Assembly (NCBI RefSeq): GCF_000348985.1 | Contig: NC_035923.1 | Location: 310,001-374,000, forward strand | Source: Huiozyma naganishii CBS 8797 | Taxonomy: Eukaryota > Ascomycota > Saccharomycetes > Saccharomycetales > Saccharomycetaceae | Direction of reading: 5' to 3' | DNA length: 64,000 nucleotides | In this document: positions 56,901-64,000 of the stretch, piece after piece | How the letters are laid out: each line of letters opens with the position of its first letter | Numbering within the stretch: position 1 is the first letter of the stretch | Program-made: the position numbers and the translations under genes | The notes under the pieces: model-generated | Database searches by the model: none | Told to the model about the DNA's origin: nothing | Seen by the model: the letters and a program-made list of their open reading frames with translations, nothing else

Positions 56901-57679
56901 TGTTTTGTTTCTTCCTTGACAATGTCTAGGATTCTCTGTTTTGCCAAGTTAACAGATTCAAAGTCACCAAACAGGGTTACATCAGATGTGGTGTCATCCA
57001 AATCTTCGTCGTAAAAGTCTTGGTTTTCTTCCCTGGAGACATCAATTCTAACGTCAAATTTGCTGGAGATTTCACGGATAGTCTTACCAGCAGCACCAAT
57101 GATAGCAGCTTTACACTTTGTTGGAACAACGAACGTGGCGGTAATCGGTTTGGTTAACTTTTTGACTAATTCCCTCTTGGCGCTGCGAACGTTTTCGGCA
57201 ACACCAGAAATCAAAAACGTACGAGAGTTTTTGGATAATGTTGATTCAACCGAAACATTGAAGTTTTGCTTAACGGAGAGCATTATTTTGGACAATTCAG
57301 GTTTGGAGATCGCAAGTTGAGATTGTAGGTCTAGAGTAAACGTTTCCTGAATATTTCTGGATTTCATACGAGTAGCATTGGAACCATTTGAGCCTTTCGA
57401 CGACCCAGAGCCATGCTTGGCAGAAACAAACGGGGCTGGTTTCATATTGGGACCCCATTCCACCTTAGTATTGGCGAATGTGTCCTTAGAGACCAAAGAG
57501 GGCAAGTCTTTCAAAGAGGGCAATGGCTTGTTGGAACGAGATGGGGTTGGAGAAGGTGTAGGAGTTTTGTTCTCCTTGTTGGCAACAGGTTTCTTCTCAA
57601 CACCAGCTATCAAGTCGTTGAGGGAAGTAGCGGAATCCAGAAGAGGGGTGTGGATACCCAAGTCTTCATTTAATGACAT
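53996..57679 (-). CDS. SCP160: Multi-KH RNA-binding protein Scp160 (vigilin)
   Basis: Ribosome- and mRNA-associated protein of the ER and cytosol, implicated in translation efficiency, mRNA partition and ploidy control. The 1227 residues match S. cerevisiae Scp160 (1222). A disordered N-terminus (about 1-100) is followed by about fourteen KH domains. Several show a classic GxxG loop: IIGAAGKTIREI, LIGNKGSHVQQL, IIGKNGDNINDL, IIGTRGVTLRDI, LVGPSGSIRRNL and VVGPGGSNLTRI. Others are degenerate, as in the family. The C-terminal KH repeats bind ribosomes. Confidence 0.97.
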   Translation of the reverse strand: MSLNEDLGIHTPLLDSATSLNDLIAGVEKKPVANKENKTPTPSPTPSRSNKPLPSLKDLPSLVSKDTFANTKVEWGPNMKPAPFVSAKHGSGSSKGSNGSNATRMKSRNIQETFTLDLQSQLAISKPELSKIMLSVKQNFNVSVESTLSKNSRTFLISGVAENVRSAKRELVKKLTKPITATFVVPTKCKAAIIGAAGKTIREISSKFDVRIDVSREENQDFYDEDLDDTTSDVTLFGDFESVNLAKQRILDIVKEETKHAVMTVKVDNESLLPFVDPENFPDLAADVQCRYHATSGDIVLSGLREEVQDAKTKVQKYLEKLALDLTEQKVKIPTKFQFLIDAAELKEKFNVTVTFPTENDDEFVTFAGEEDKVKDAIAYARSSSKQFSVDTLDIAKSHSKNLDHAKNLILYFTKYPVLQSLQKSHPNIKLCLPTPAELSKSEKEVNIKISARTEESGDLKTVRKELIGLVNAITPADTLTITDLDYELFHKSIFHTLSTTEPDVPFVQLGDYFLNRDEVVLYAPSSTDDFKPSPEEIKENLEKVSSNLDPLRAKLQSMDTKVFDFAAENQDSLFSDGKVTYILLSKAIASGNDHMQIKLHTPTADQMTIRGDANAVKHGSKIIGEIIENPSNESKATIEVPSNVISRLIGNKGSHVQQLRERFDCQIDIPSSNDNDEKTPVEITLTGQQFNISCAKKEIAADAKKLADTITKELLVPIKLHRSMIGPNNVYRNKLQEKYGVSIYFPRDSEVVTIRGPSRGVKQAYEELSSLLDFERENGHKVQVPVPAEHVPRIIGKNGDNINDLRAEFGVELDFLRKAGDEKANDTGAIDLEITGTRTAIKEAAARVEQIIAEVSDFTTATLDVDHEYLRAIIGTRGVTLRDIISKSGGDEIRGKSVDIPNANSESNTITVQGPKDFVDKVISAIKKIVEVAEKSETKELDIPKDRHGALVGPSGSIRRNLESEFNVIIRIPNRDEEGPVTITGLPEDIAKAEKEVFEKILKDDFDVEIEVPASVHEFVSERGAIIQRLRLDEFVNVKHGNTSRRAQQINRRQTAIPTERVLPANDEEKSKNIKVVVEEVGAAQDESLEGIISWRLTYEPIDLTGILDDDGTNDESGKEKKNNAESESKNSAKKAAALEKASAIITDRISKAAEATYAGYIWTSDPKKFNKVVGPGGSNLTRIRTATGVIINVPRKNDKVNDVVYIRGSKEGVEAAIERVTKSLK

Positions 57680-58499
57680 GATTCAGAGGCAAATTGGAGA
57701 CGGATACAGAGGACGGAGGAGGACAAAAAAAAAAGGTAACCAAACGGACAGAAAGAAATCTCTTCAATTGTAGGAAGGTTCTGATATTAGAACAAAGCGA
57801 ATAACGATGGAATTTAACTTGGTAGTGTTTCCAATTCTTGAAGAGAATGTTCAATATTTCTCGGAGAGTCAGAAGGAAGAAGAAAAATAAAAAAGAAATA
57901 AGAGCCGAGCTTTAGTATAATTCCAGCAGAAAATAAGCCCAGTGTTCTCTTTTGTAGAATGGACAGTAAATGACTTTCCTGGACGTTTGCAGACAATCGA
58001 CTGAAAGAGGCCCTAAATTTAGAGGACGATGGTAAGTTGACAGGCAAACAGAATCGCGAGTAATTTTTTTTTATTTTCTGAAAACTTCTTCGACGAAAAA
58101 TGTGTAGGCAAATTTTCCATTCGTAGGATGTGATGTTCAAATAATATACGTGTCGCTTAACGAGATCAGCAAGTATGCACTGAAAGCCCTGCGGATGTGC
58201 TGAACAGAGCTAGAGACAACCTGCAACTAATGAAAATGGGAAATAACGGAAAGAGGGTATTTAATAAAACACTTATATAAACTTAATATATTACTATCAG
58301 TCTAATAAGGAGGATTCAAGGATGATCCGAGAAGAAATAGAAGACGAACTGAAAAGCAGGATTTGGAAAGAATCGAGATGTCGAAGCAAACAGAGAGCAA
58401 AACTTGTAGTTAAAATCTTAAGTGCTCTGTGAGACGATATCTCAGGCGTCGCGCTCATTGGAAAAGAGAGCAGAGATATTAGTGGTTTTATGATGCAAC
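57680..58499. other. SCP160 upstream region and PRY1 3' flank
   Basis: 820 bases without a supported gene. Poly(A) and poly(T) tracts are at about 57725-57734 and 58064-58071. The longest open frame (about 108 codons, 57814-58140 minus) resembles nothing I know. No C/D-box pattern or tRNA B-box was found. Confidence 0.5.
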
Positions 58500-59408
58500 T
58501 TACAACAGTGGCATCACGTTGCTATCGTATTCACCGCCCATGTTACCGGCACTCTTGTAAGAGCAAATGACGTAGTTTCCCCAGGAGTTACCACATTGCT
58601 TGACACCACAGCCAACCTCGTTCGTAGACTTCCACACGACTTGGGTGAAATGGCCAGTGTTCCCGGAGAAGCCAGGGTTGCTCCAGTCGTAACCGGAGAT
58701 CTCACCGTACCAAGCGTCAACGGCAGCGGAACCACTGTTGTAACCTAGCGCCAAGTTTTCACCGTATGGACCACCTGAGTGTTGCAGGTTCCCGGAACAG
58801 TCGTAACCGTCAGCGTAGTTTTGAGCGTAGCTGGCCAATTCTGAAGACCAAGACAAGGAACCCGTGTCCTTGTGCAGAGCCCTCTTATTGTTGTGTTCGG
58901 CTAAGATGGAAGACGCAAAATCGGACAAATCCGAGTTCTGAGAGGTAGCAGTGGCCTTTGGTGCCTCTGCAGTGGTGGTTGGCGCCAAGGTAGTGGTTGG
59001 GTTTGTTGCTTCAGTTGTAGCAGGAGCAGTTGTTGCTTGAGTGGCAACAGTTGCTTCGGCTTGGGTAGTAGTAGCATCACCATCCTGCTTGTGCATCATG
59101 TTTTGTATAGCAGATACGAAGGCCTGGAATTTGGACCTGTCATCATCAGACAAAACTGGGGCATCAACAACAGAAGAAGCTGCAACTGGAGCTGGAGAGC
59201 CTTGGTTACCACTTTCGACCAAAGACGAGTCAATTGCAGTGGTCAAGGGAGCGTTGTAAGCGGTCTTGGTTTCACCGTCAGTAGCATAAACGACACCAGT
59301 GACGGTTGCACCAGCATGGGCATGTTCTGTGACGGTGACGACAGCTGGGGCTGCTAAGACAGTTGTGGCAGTCAAAGTTGCCAAGATTGAAGATTTAGAA
59401 AATTGCAT
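58500..59408 (-). CDS. PRY1: Secreted CAP-superfamily sterol-binding protein Pry1
   Basis: Secreted PR-1-like protein that binds and exports sterols and fatty acids. A signal peptide (about 1-20, ending AAPA) is followed by a Ser/Thr/Ala-rich stalk (about 25-160) and a CAP domain (about 163-298). CAP signatures: LAEHNNKRALH, GENLALGYNS, GHFTQVVWKSTNEVGCG and YVICSY, with the Cys residues expected for disulphides. The 302 residues match S. cerevisiae Pry1 (299). The ohnolog is PRY2. A tandem relative, PRY3, lies upstream on the same strand. Confidence 0.95.
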   Translation of the reverse strand: MQFSKSSILATLTATTVLAAPAVVTVTEHAHAGATVTGVVYATDGETKTAYNAPLTTAIDSSLVESGNQGSPAPVAASSVVDAPVLSDDDRSKFQAFVSAIQNMMHKQDGDATTTQAEATVATQATTAPATTEATNPTTTLAPTTTAEAPKATATSQNSDLSDFASSILAEHNNKRALHKDTGSLSWSSELASYAQNYADGYDCSGNLQHSGGPYGENLALGYNSGSAAVDAWYGEISGYDWSNPGFSGNTGHFTQVVWKSTNEVGCGVKQCGNSWGNYVICSYKSAGNMGGEYDSNVMPLL

Positions 59409-60273
59409 AGTAAATAAAAGAGCGAAATGCAGTTAGTGTGAACGAGATAATATAAACTCGACAAAAGGAATGGACTAGTTTAATGATGTTGCTGTTCTTT
59501 CCTCATAACGAGAAACTTCAAGATAACAGCGGGAAAGATCTCCCACTCCGAAAGACAAAACCCTTCTTATATATATCCCTGTTGCGGTCGTCATAGAGAG
59601 CAACGCCGTCCTTTTTCCAGCAGTTGTGTTGCTTGTATATCTCTCTGTTGCAGCGCATCGTTTATGTTACCGTAAAGAGGAAATACTCAATAGTGAGGGG
59701 CGCCCTCTCGGAGTGTTCGTTCCTTCAGTATTCCAAAAGCGGAGGGATATTTTTCGTCGTGCGGACCCTTTTCGGTAATCTGCTGGGCTGGAACTGGTCT
59801 TTCTCGTTTCTTTTTTACATTTTCGGCGTTGTTTTTTTCTTTTCTCTCTCCAGTTGAGATCAGTCCACCATCTCATTACCCTTTTAGGAAATGATATAAC
59901 AAGCACCCGCAAACGGGGTCCAACTCTGCTGTCGCAAAAGACGTTGTGCGTACCAGCACTGAGACAGGAAGACACAGAAAAAATTAAAAGACATAATAAG
60001 CTTACACAAGCTGCTCAACTGTTTTTTGAACAGAAAAAATGAAAAAAAGAAATGAAAAGAAAGGTCTTTGTCCGCAAAGTTACATAATTAATCGTATACA
60101 CTATTGCAAAACTAAGCGGGCATTACCTCGTAGAACGCTTTACTAGTTACATTTTTATAATTTTGATCATGTTTTCATGAAAAGTAGAATATAAAACAAC
60201 CGTTTATCAACATCAAAAATAGCTACAGAAAAATTTATGGTGGACCTGTGTAACAGGAACATCATAAAATTAA
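59409..60273. promoter_or_regulatory. PRY1 promoter and PRY3 3' flank
   Basis: 865 bases. A TATATATA lies at 59569-59576, about 160 bases upstream of the PRY1 ATG. A single ACCAGCA (59952-59958) matches the Swi5/Ace2 core but could be chance. No gene is supported. Confidence 0.5.
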
Positions 60274-62532
60274 TCATAGGAAGAACAAGGAGATCAAACC
60301 AACAATGAAACCGTTTAAAGGTCTCATGAAGCTGGCTGCACCAGTGTAGTGGGTAGAGATAGAGGCACGAGCAGCAGCTTCAGTCTTCGAAGCAGACACT
60401 TGGTTGACAACTGGGACGTTGGTAGTGGCAGCAATCTTCTCAGAAGACTTCTCGCTGGTGGCGGCTGGAGCCTTCGCAGTAGTGGTGGTGAAAGTTGTAG
60501 TTTGGACACCACCAGTGGTACCTGGAGCAGCAGTTGTGGTGGTGACAGTAGTAGCACCTTCTTTCTTTGCCTCTACAGAAACTTCTTGAGTCTTGGAAGT
60601 GGCCTTATCAGTGGCTTTGCCGGTCTTGGTACAAGTTGGGCACGTCGTTTCAGTAGTCGTGGTGGCTTGCTTACCGGTGACAGTCGTCTGCTTACCAGGC
60701 GCGGTGGTCTTCTCGCTCTCTGGACAAGTCGTAGTGAAAGATGTGAACAGAGCAGTCTTCGTCGCGTGTTCGGTGCGGACTCTGTAGGTTGGGACGCCAA
60801 AGCCCTTCGATGGGTTCGCAGTAGGCTTAGGCACTGGACAGCTGGTGACAGTGGTGACAGTTATCGAGTTGGAAACAACGGTAACAAAGGTCGTTAGAGT
60901 GGAATCATCGTAGTGACAACGTTCAATACATTCAGTGATCGTAGTTGCCACTTGGTTTGTAACAGTTTTGGTGCCGTTAACGACAACGTGTGGGAAGGTG
61001 GTAGTCTTGGTCTTGTAGATGGCGTCGTCGCTACCAGTAGCAGAAGATGTGAGCAAACCGGATGGACCAGTGACGCCAGTGGTAGTGGTGGCAGTGGCAG
61101 TGCTGGATGGACAGTTAGAGATACAGAAAACAATTGTCGTGTCGTAGTCGGTGGTGTACGTGGTGGTGGCATCGGAAATAACACTGTGAATGTGGGTTGT
61201 TCTGGTTCTGTAAACGGCGTCGAGACCCTGGTCACCGGAACTAGTGACGTCAGCAGTAGCAACAGATGTGACCAAACCGGATGGACCAGTGACCGCCGTG
61301 GTGGTAGTGGAAACCAAGCCAGAATGAGCGTCTTCGCTATCAGTAGCAGAAGATGTGACTAAACCGGATGGACCAGTGACGCCAGTGGTAGTGGTAGCAG
61401 TAGCAGTGCTGGATGGACAGTTGGAGATACAGAAAACAATTGTCGTGTCGTAGTCGGTGGTGTACGTGGTGGTGGCATCGGAAATGACACTGTGAATGTG
61501 GGTTGTTCTGGTTCTGTAAACGGCATCGAGACCCTGTTCACCGGAACTGGTGACGTCAGTTGTCTTGGTAGTAGTACCCTTACCGGTGGTGGCTGGCAAC
61601 TCACTGGTTCCGTTATGGTAACCATGAGACCTGGTAACACTTGTTGGTGCAGTAGTCGCGGAAGTCTTCTCGGCTGGAGTACTTGTCGCGGTCTTCTCGG
61701 TGGTTGGTGAAGTCTTTTCAGTTGCACCAGTTGTAGAAGTCTTCTCAGTGGTAGCACTTGCAGTAGTCTTTTCAGTGGTAGAGCTAGCCTTCTCAGCTGG
61801 AGTACTCGTGGCAGGCTTTTCAGTGGTAGAGCTAGCCTTCTCAGCTGGAGTACTCGTGGCAGGCTTTTCAGTGGTAGAGCTAGCCTTCTCAGCTGGAGTA
61901 CTCGTGGCAGGCTTTTCAGTGGTAGAGGTAGTCTTCTCGGCTGGAGTACTCGTTGCAGGCTTTTCCGTAGATGAGGGAGTAGTCGTTGTCGTGCTCGAAG
62001 TCGTGGAAGATGTAGTCGTAGCAGCAATCAGAGGCATAACATTGTCTCCGAATTCACCAGACCAATTACCAGGAGGGTCGTATTCACAAACAACGTACTT
62101 ACCGCTGGGACAAACTCTCAACGCACAACCAACGGAGGTGGTATCTTTCCAAACAACCTGGGTGAAATGACCCCAACTCTTTGAGAACCCTGGCTTGGAG
62201 AAATCGTACAAACTGATTTCGTTGTACCAGGCATCCACGGCACCAGTAAGAGAATAGCCAAAAGCCAAGTTCTCACCGTAGTCTTCACCATTCGAGTGGT
62301 CCATATCAGCCATCACACAGTCGAATTTAGCGGCATAATTTTCGGCGTATGTAGCGGCAGCTGGACTCCACGAAAGTGGTGGAGTGTCAACGTGGCGAGC
62401 TCTAAGCTTGTTGTGTTCGTTGACTACGGCCTGTTGGTCTGCTGGAGACAACGCATATGGAGACGTGTCTGCCTTGGCAGTGGCAGCCAAAAACGAAGCG
62501 AATGTAAGAGCAACGGAGTTACTCAATTTCAT
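60274..62532 (-). CDS. PRY3: GPI-anchored CAP-domain cell-wall protein Pry3
   Basis: Cell-wall CAP protein; in S. cerevisiae Pry3 affects mating and is wall-attached. A signal peptide (about 1-21, ending AKA) is followed by the CAP domain at about 25-168 (VNEHNKLRARH, GENLAFGYS, GHFTQVVWKDTTSVGCA, YVVCEYDPPGNW). Then comes a Ser/Thr-rich region with short 16-residue repeats (about 190-250) and a ~100-residue Cys-containing module present twice. The C-terminus has a GPI-attachment pattern: small residues near HYTGAAS then a hydrophobic end GFIVGLISLFFL. The 752 residues compare with 881 in S. cerevisiae. The promoter carries three phased Ace2/Swi5-type sites. Confidence 0.93.
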   Translation of the reverse strand: MKLSNSVALTFASFLAATAKADTSPYALSPADQQAVVNEHNKLRARHVDTPPLSWSPAAATYAENYAAKFDCVMADMDHSNGEDYGENLAFGYSLTGAVDAWYNEISLYDFSKPGFSKSWGHFTQVVWKDTTSVGCALRVCPSGKYVVCEYDPPGNWSGEFGDNVMPLIAATTTSSTTSSTTTTTPSSTEKPATSTPAEKTTSTTEKPATSTPAEKASSTTEKPATSTPAEKASSTTEKPATSTPAEKASSTTEKTTASATTEKTSTTGATEKTSPTTEKTATSTPAEKTSATTAPTSVTRSHGYHNGTSELPATTGKGTTTKTTDVTSSGEQGLDAVYRTRTTHIHSVISDATTTYTTDYDTTIVFCISNCPSSTATATTTTGVTGPSGLVTSSATDSEDAHSGLVSTTTTAVTGPSGLVTSVATADVTSSGDQGLDAVYRTRTTHIHSVISDATTTYTTDYDTTIVFCISNCPSSTATATTTTGVTGPSGLLTSSATGSDDAIYKTKTTTFPHVVVNGTKTVTNQVATTITECIERCHYDDSTLTTFVTVVSNSITVTTVTSCPVPKPTANPSKGFGVPTYRVRTEHATKTALFTSFTTTCPESEKTTAPGKQTTVTGKQATTTTETTCPTCTKTGKATDKATSKTQEVSVEAKKEGATTVTTTTAAPGTTGGVQTTTFTTTTAKAPAATSEKSSEKIAATTNVPVVNQVSASKTEAAARASISTHYTGAASFMRPLNGFIVGLISLFFL
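61043..61557 (-). repeat. Two near-identical ~215-base copies, 300-base period, in PRY3
   Basis: The segment at about 61343-61557 is repeated at about 61043-61257 with only scattered differences. Each encodes the module running from DVTSSG through YRTRTTHIHSVISD and FCISNCPSS to TGPSGL. A recent internal duplication or gene conversion is the likely cause. Copy number may be misassembled in short-read data. Confidence 0.85.
61781..61972 (-). repeat. 48-base tandem repeat in PRY3
   Basis: Units start at 61781, 61829, 61877 and 61925, exactly 48 bases apart. The first three are nearly identical and the fourth is diverged. Each encodes a 16-residue Ser/Thr/Pro/Glu-Lys unit (EKPATSTPAEKASSTT). 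This forms part of the O-glycosylated stalk after the CAP domain. Confidence 0.9.
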
Positions 62533-62817
62533 CTTTTCGCGTTTATATGGGGGTTTTTTTTCGAAAAAGCAATGGGCAAAAAGTGAAATTCGTTATGTAG
62601 CATTTCCAAACAAAGGCGATGAAGATATGAAACAGATTGCAGGAATGTACTAAGATCTTGGTATATATACGTACGGAGGCACGCGGGAGAGAAGGAAAGT
62701 ATTGCTGAACTTTTCGGGACAACTGGACTTGTTGGACAAACACATCATATCCAGCAGTGCCTCCCGGCGGGACTGTGACCTTATTTTTCTTTCGAGACTC
62801 AGCCGACTCGACCCAAA

Positions 62818-62843
62818 ACCAGCGGAAACCAGCGGAAACCAGC
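62818..62843 (+). promoter_or_regulatory. Three 10-base-phased Ace2/Swi5 sites upstream of PRY3
   Basis: ACCAGC occurs at 62818, 62828 and 62838 as a perfect 10-base tandem (ACCAGCGGAA). ACCAGC is the shared core bound by the M/G1 factors Ace2 and Swi5. The sites are about 290-310 bases upstream of the PRY3 ATG and about 150-180 bases upstream of its TATA element, all on the same face of the helix. Confidence 0.55.
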
Positions 62844-63010
62844 GGAAACCGGGAAACGGGAAAAGGGGAACGGAAGCGGGTTCCGAAAGCGGCTTGTAGC
62901 CCGCGGTATTGTCAGCTTGCAGATACTGCCCAGTAAAGAGATGCGGCGGTTCCCGATCGGGCGCAGGTAATATCAAAAGGGGGAGCAAACAAACAAGCGC
63001 AGTCCCAAAA

Positions 63011-63017
63011 CGGGTAA
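63011..63017 (-). promoter_or_regulatory. Reb1 site
   Basis: CGGGTAA on the plus strand (TTACCCG on the minus). With a second copy at 63266-63272 it probably marks a nucleosome-free promoter for the gene to the right of the window or for PRY3. Confidence 0.5.
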
Positions 63018-63265
63018 AAAAAGCGGGAAAAAAGAAAAAAAAACTGTCCTATTTTGCCCTTCGAGAGTTTCTGTGCGCTAAATCTTTGAGCAAGTAAAAA
63101 AGAAAGAAAAAGCGGGAACAATGGCTGGTCCGATATATTTGTACACCCAGCCCAGAGCGGCAAGTGGGCTTATTTCTTAGACGGGAGACAATTGAAAACC
63201 CCGCTCAGCAAGCGTTTGTTGGGCTTGGGTGTGTCGGGTGGAAAACAAAAAAATAAAAGAAGCGG

Positions 63266-63272
63266 CGGGTAA
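63266..63272 (-). promoter_or_regulatory. Reb1 site
   Basis: Second CGGGTAA in this intergenic region, same orientation, 255 bases from the first. Confidence 0.5.
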
Positions 63273-64000
63273 GGTTTAGCAGTTCAGGTCTTGTTCAAGA
63301 TTCAGCATAGGCAGTACGCTACAGGGGCACAGTGTAGATGTATGTGCTCCAGATGACATCGCAATTGAGAAATTTATACCCCCCCCGGAAATTTTACACA
63401 CGAAATTCCGGATTAGGATGATCTTGGAGAGATAGCACCCCCGTCTATACAGAGCTACTTAGAAGAAGCTACCCCTATCATTGAGAAGGATCGCAATGGT
63501 TTAGTAGATATTTAGTTTATGGCCATGGTCTTGCCAAATTGGTTGCTAATGGCGTGATATTTGGTACTTTCATCATAACGTATCAGAAATTGAGATGCCG
63601 TAAGAGTCTAATAGTTTTTTTTTCTGATCCCTTATTGCCCGAAATGAACTGGGGGTGAACGTTATCGGATGATAAGTTGTGTCTGCCGTGGCTTTTGTCC
63701 CTCACAATACCATGTTGTAAACGACCGTCAAAAGTAAATAAACTTTTCTCTCCATCCATGTACGTAAGCAAGAAAAAAAGAAAAGAAAAGTCTCGTAAAA
63801 GAAAATGTCAAAGGACTTCTGGAGAATAAAACACAGAACCCCCCCACCTACTAGACGAAGACGCATCAAATCTCACGCATTACTAACTTTTTAAAGGTTT
63901 TCTAGACTATTGTTCTAAATCTTTTCCAGATCAATTCAAAAAAAAAAGAAAAAAAGGAACAATTGAAAGTTGAGGCATTTTGCTATTGTAGTTGCAAGAA

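Larger units (their letters stand above)
62533..64000. other. Long intergenic region right of PRY3
   Basis: 1468 bases to the window edge with no supported protein gene. Left part: PRY3 promoter with TATATATA (62662-62669) and three ACCAGC sites. Right part: Reb1-type CGGGTAA at 63011-63017 and 63266-63272, poly(C) (63380-63387), and several poly(A)/(T) tracts. In S. cerevisiae NET1 follows, so the right part is probably the start of the NET1 promoter (inference). No tRNA or snoRNA signature seen. Confidence 0.55.

Noticed and set aside
57814..58140. 108-codon minus-strand open frame upstream of SCP160
   Set aside because: No family resemblance, and it lies in the presumed SCP160 promoter.
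61359..62027. Long overlapping open frame inside PRY3 (222 codons, other frame)
   Set aside because: A by-product of the in-frame 48-base repeats and Ser/Thr-rich codon bias. Its product is a Leu/Pro/Arg repeat with no domain.
1..64000. tRNA genes, Ty elements, solo LTRs, centromere
   Set aside because: No intergenic GGTTCRA-type B box, no TGTTG...CAACA long terminal repeat pair and no CDE I-II-III arrangement was noticed by eye. A tRNAscan or LTR search could still find something missed.

Overview
The window is nuclear DNA from a budding yeast of the family Saccharomycetaceae. It holds 23 intron-less protein genes. Every one has a recognisable Saccharomyces cerevisiae counterpart, and the order follows the left arm of S. 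cerevisiae chromosome X: SET4, PAM16, GSM1, MEF2, CHS6, SAP185, PHS1, MRPL49, BCK1, KHA1, TOK1, SRS2, GWT1, DPB11, SIP4, ARG3, TRL1, EXO70, ALY2, (CWC23), TAX4, ARP4, SCP160, PRY1, PRY3. Genes that S. cerevisiae keeps only on the sister track on chromosome XI (for example GCN3, DBP7, VPS51, MIC60) are absent. This points to a species that descends from the whole-genome duplication but is not a close Saccharomyces relative; the exact genus (Kazachstania, Naumovozyma, Nakaseomyces or similar) cannot be fixed from memory. Gene names rest on remembered family sequence features plus this synteny.

Region by region. 1-4,125: SET4 promoter with a 20-N gap, SET4 (whose conserved tail lies in a shifted frame), PAM16, and a convergent spacer holding a candidate snR37 H/ACA snoRNA. 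4,126-16,260: GSM1, MEF2, CHS6, SAP185, PHS1 and MRPL49; LSB6 and GSH1, which lie between MEF2 and CHS6 in S. cerevisiae, are missing. 16,438-26,526: the MAPKKK gene BCK1 and two adjacent potassium-homeostasis genes, KHA1 and TOK1. 26,879-34,209: SRS2 (last conserved residues in the +1 frame), GWT1 and DPB11. 34,210-38,969: a notable divergent promoter with ten tandem Tbf1-like CCCTA motifs, a Reb1 site and two perfect carbon-source response elements in front of SIP4. 38,970-49,931: ARG3, TRL1, EXO70, ALY2, and CWC23 in a place where S. cerevisiae has no gene. 50,225-57,679: TAX4, ARP4 and SCP160, with IML2 missing. 58,500-64,000: two CAP-domain secreted protein genes, PRY1 and the repeat-rich GPI-anchored PRY3, then a long promoter region with three phased Ace2/Swi5-type sites and two Reb1 sites.

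The genes are a normal housekeeping and regulatory mix: chromatin (SET4, ARP4), mitochondria (PAM16, MEF2, MRPL49), trafficking (CHS6, EXO70, ALY2), signalling (BCK1, SAP185, TAX4), genome maintenance (SRS2, DPB11), RNA processing (TRL1, CWC23, SCP160), carbon and arginine metabolism (GSM1, SIP4, ARG3), lipid and GPI synthesis (PHS1, GWT1). I see no transposon, tRNA gene, centromere, CRISPR or viral sequence. The most interesting points are the two genes with conserved C-termini displaced by one base, the Tbf1-like array, the snR37 candidate and the position of CWC23.
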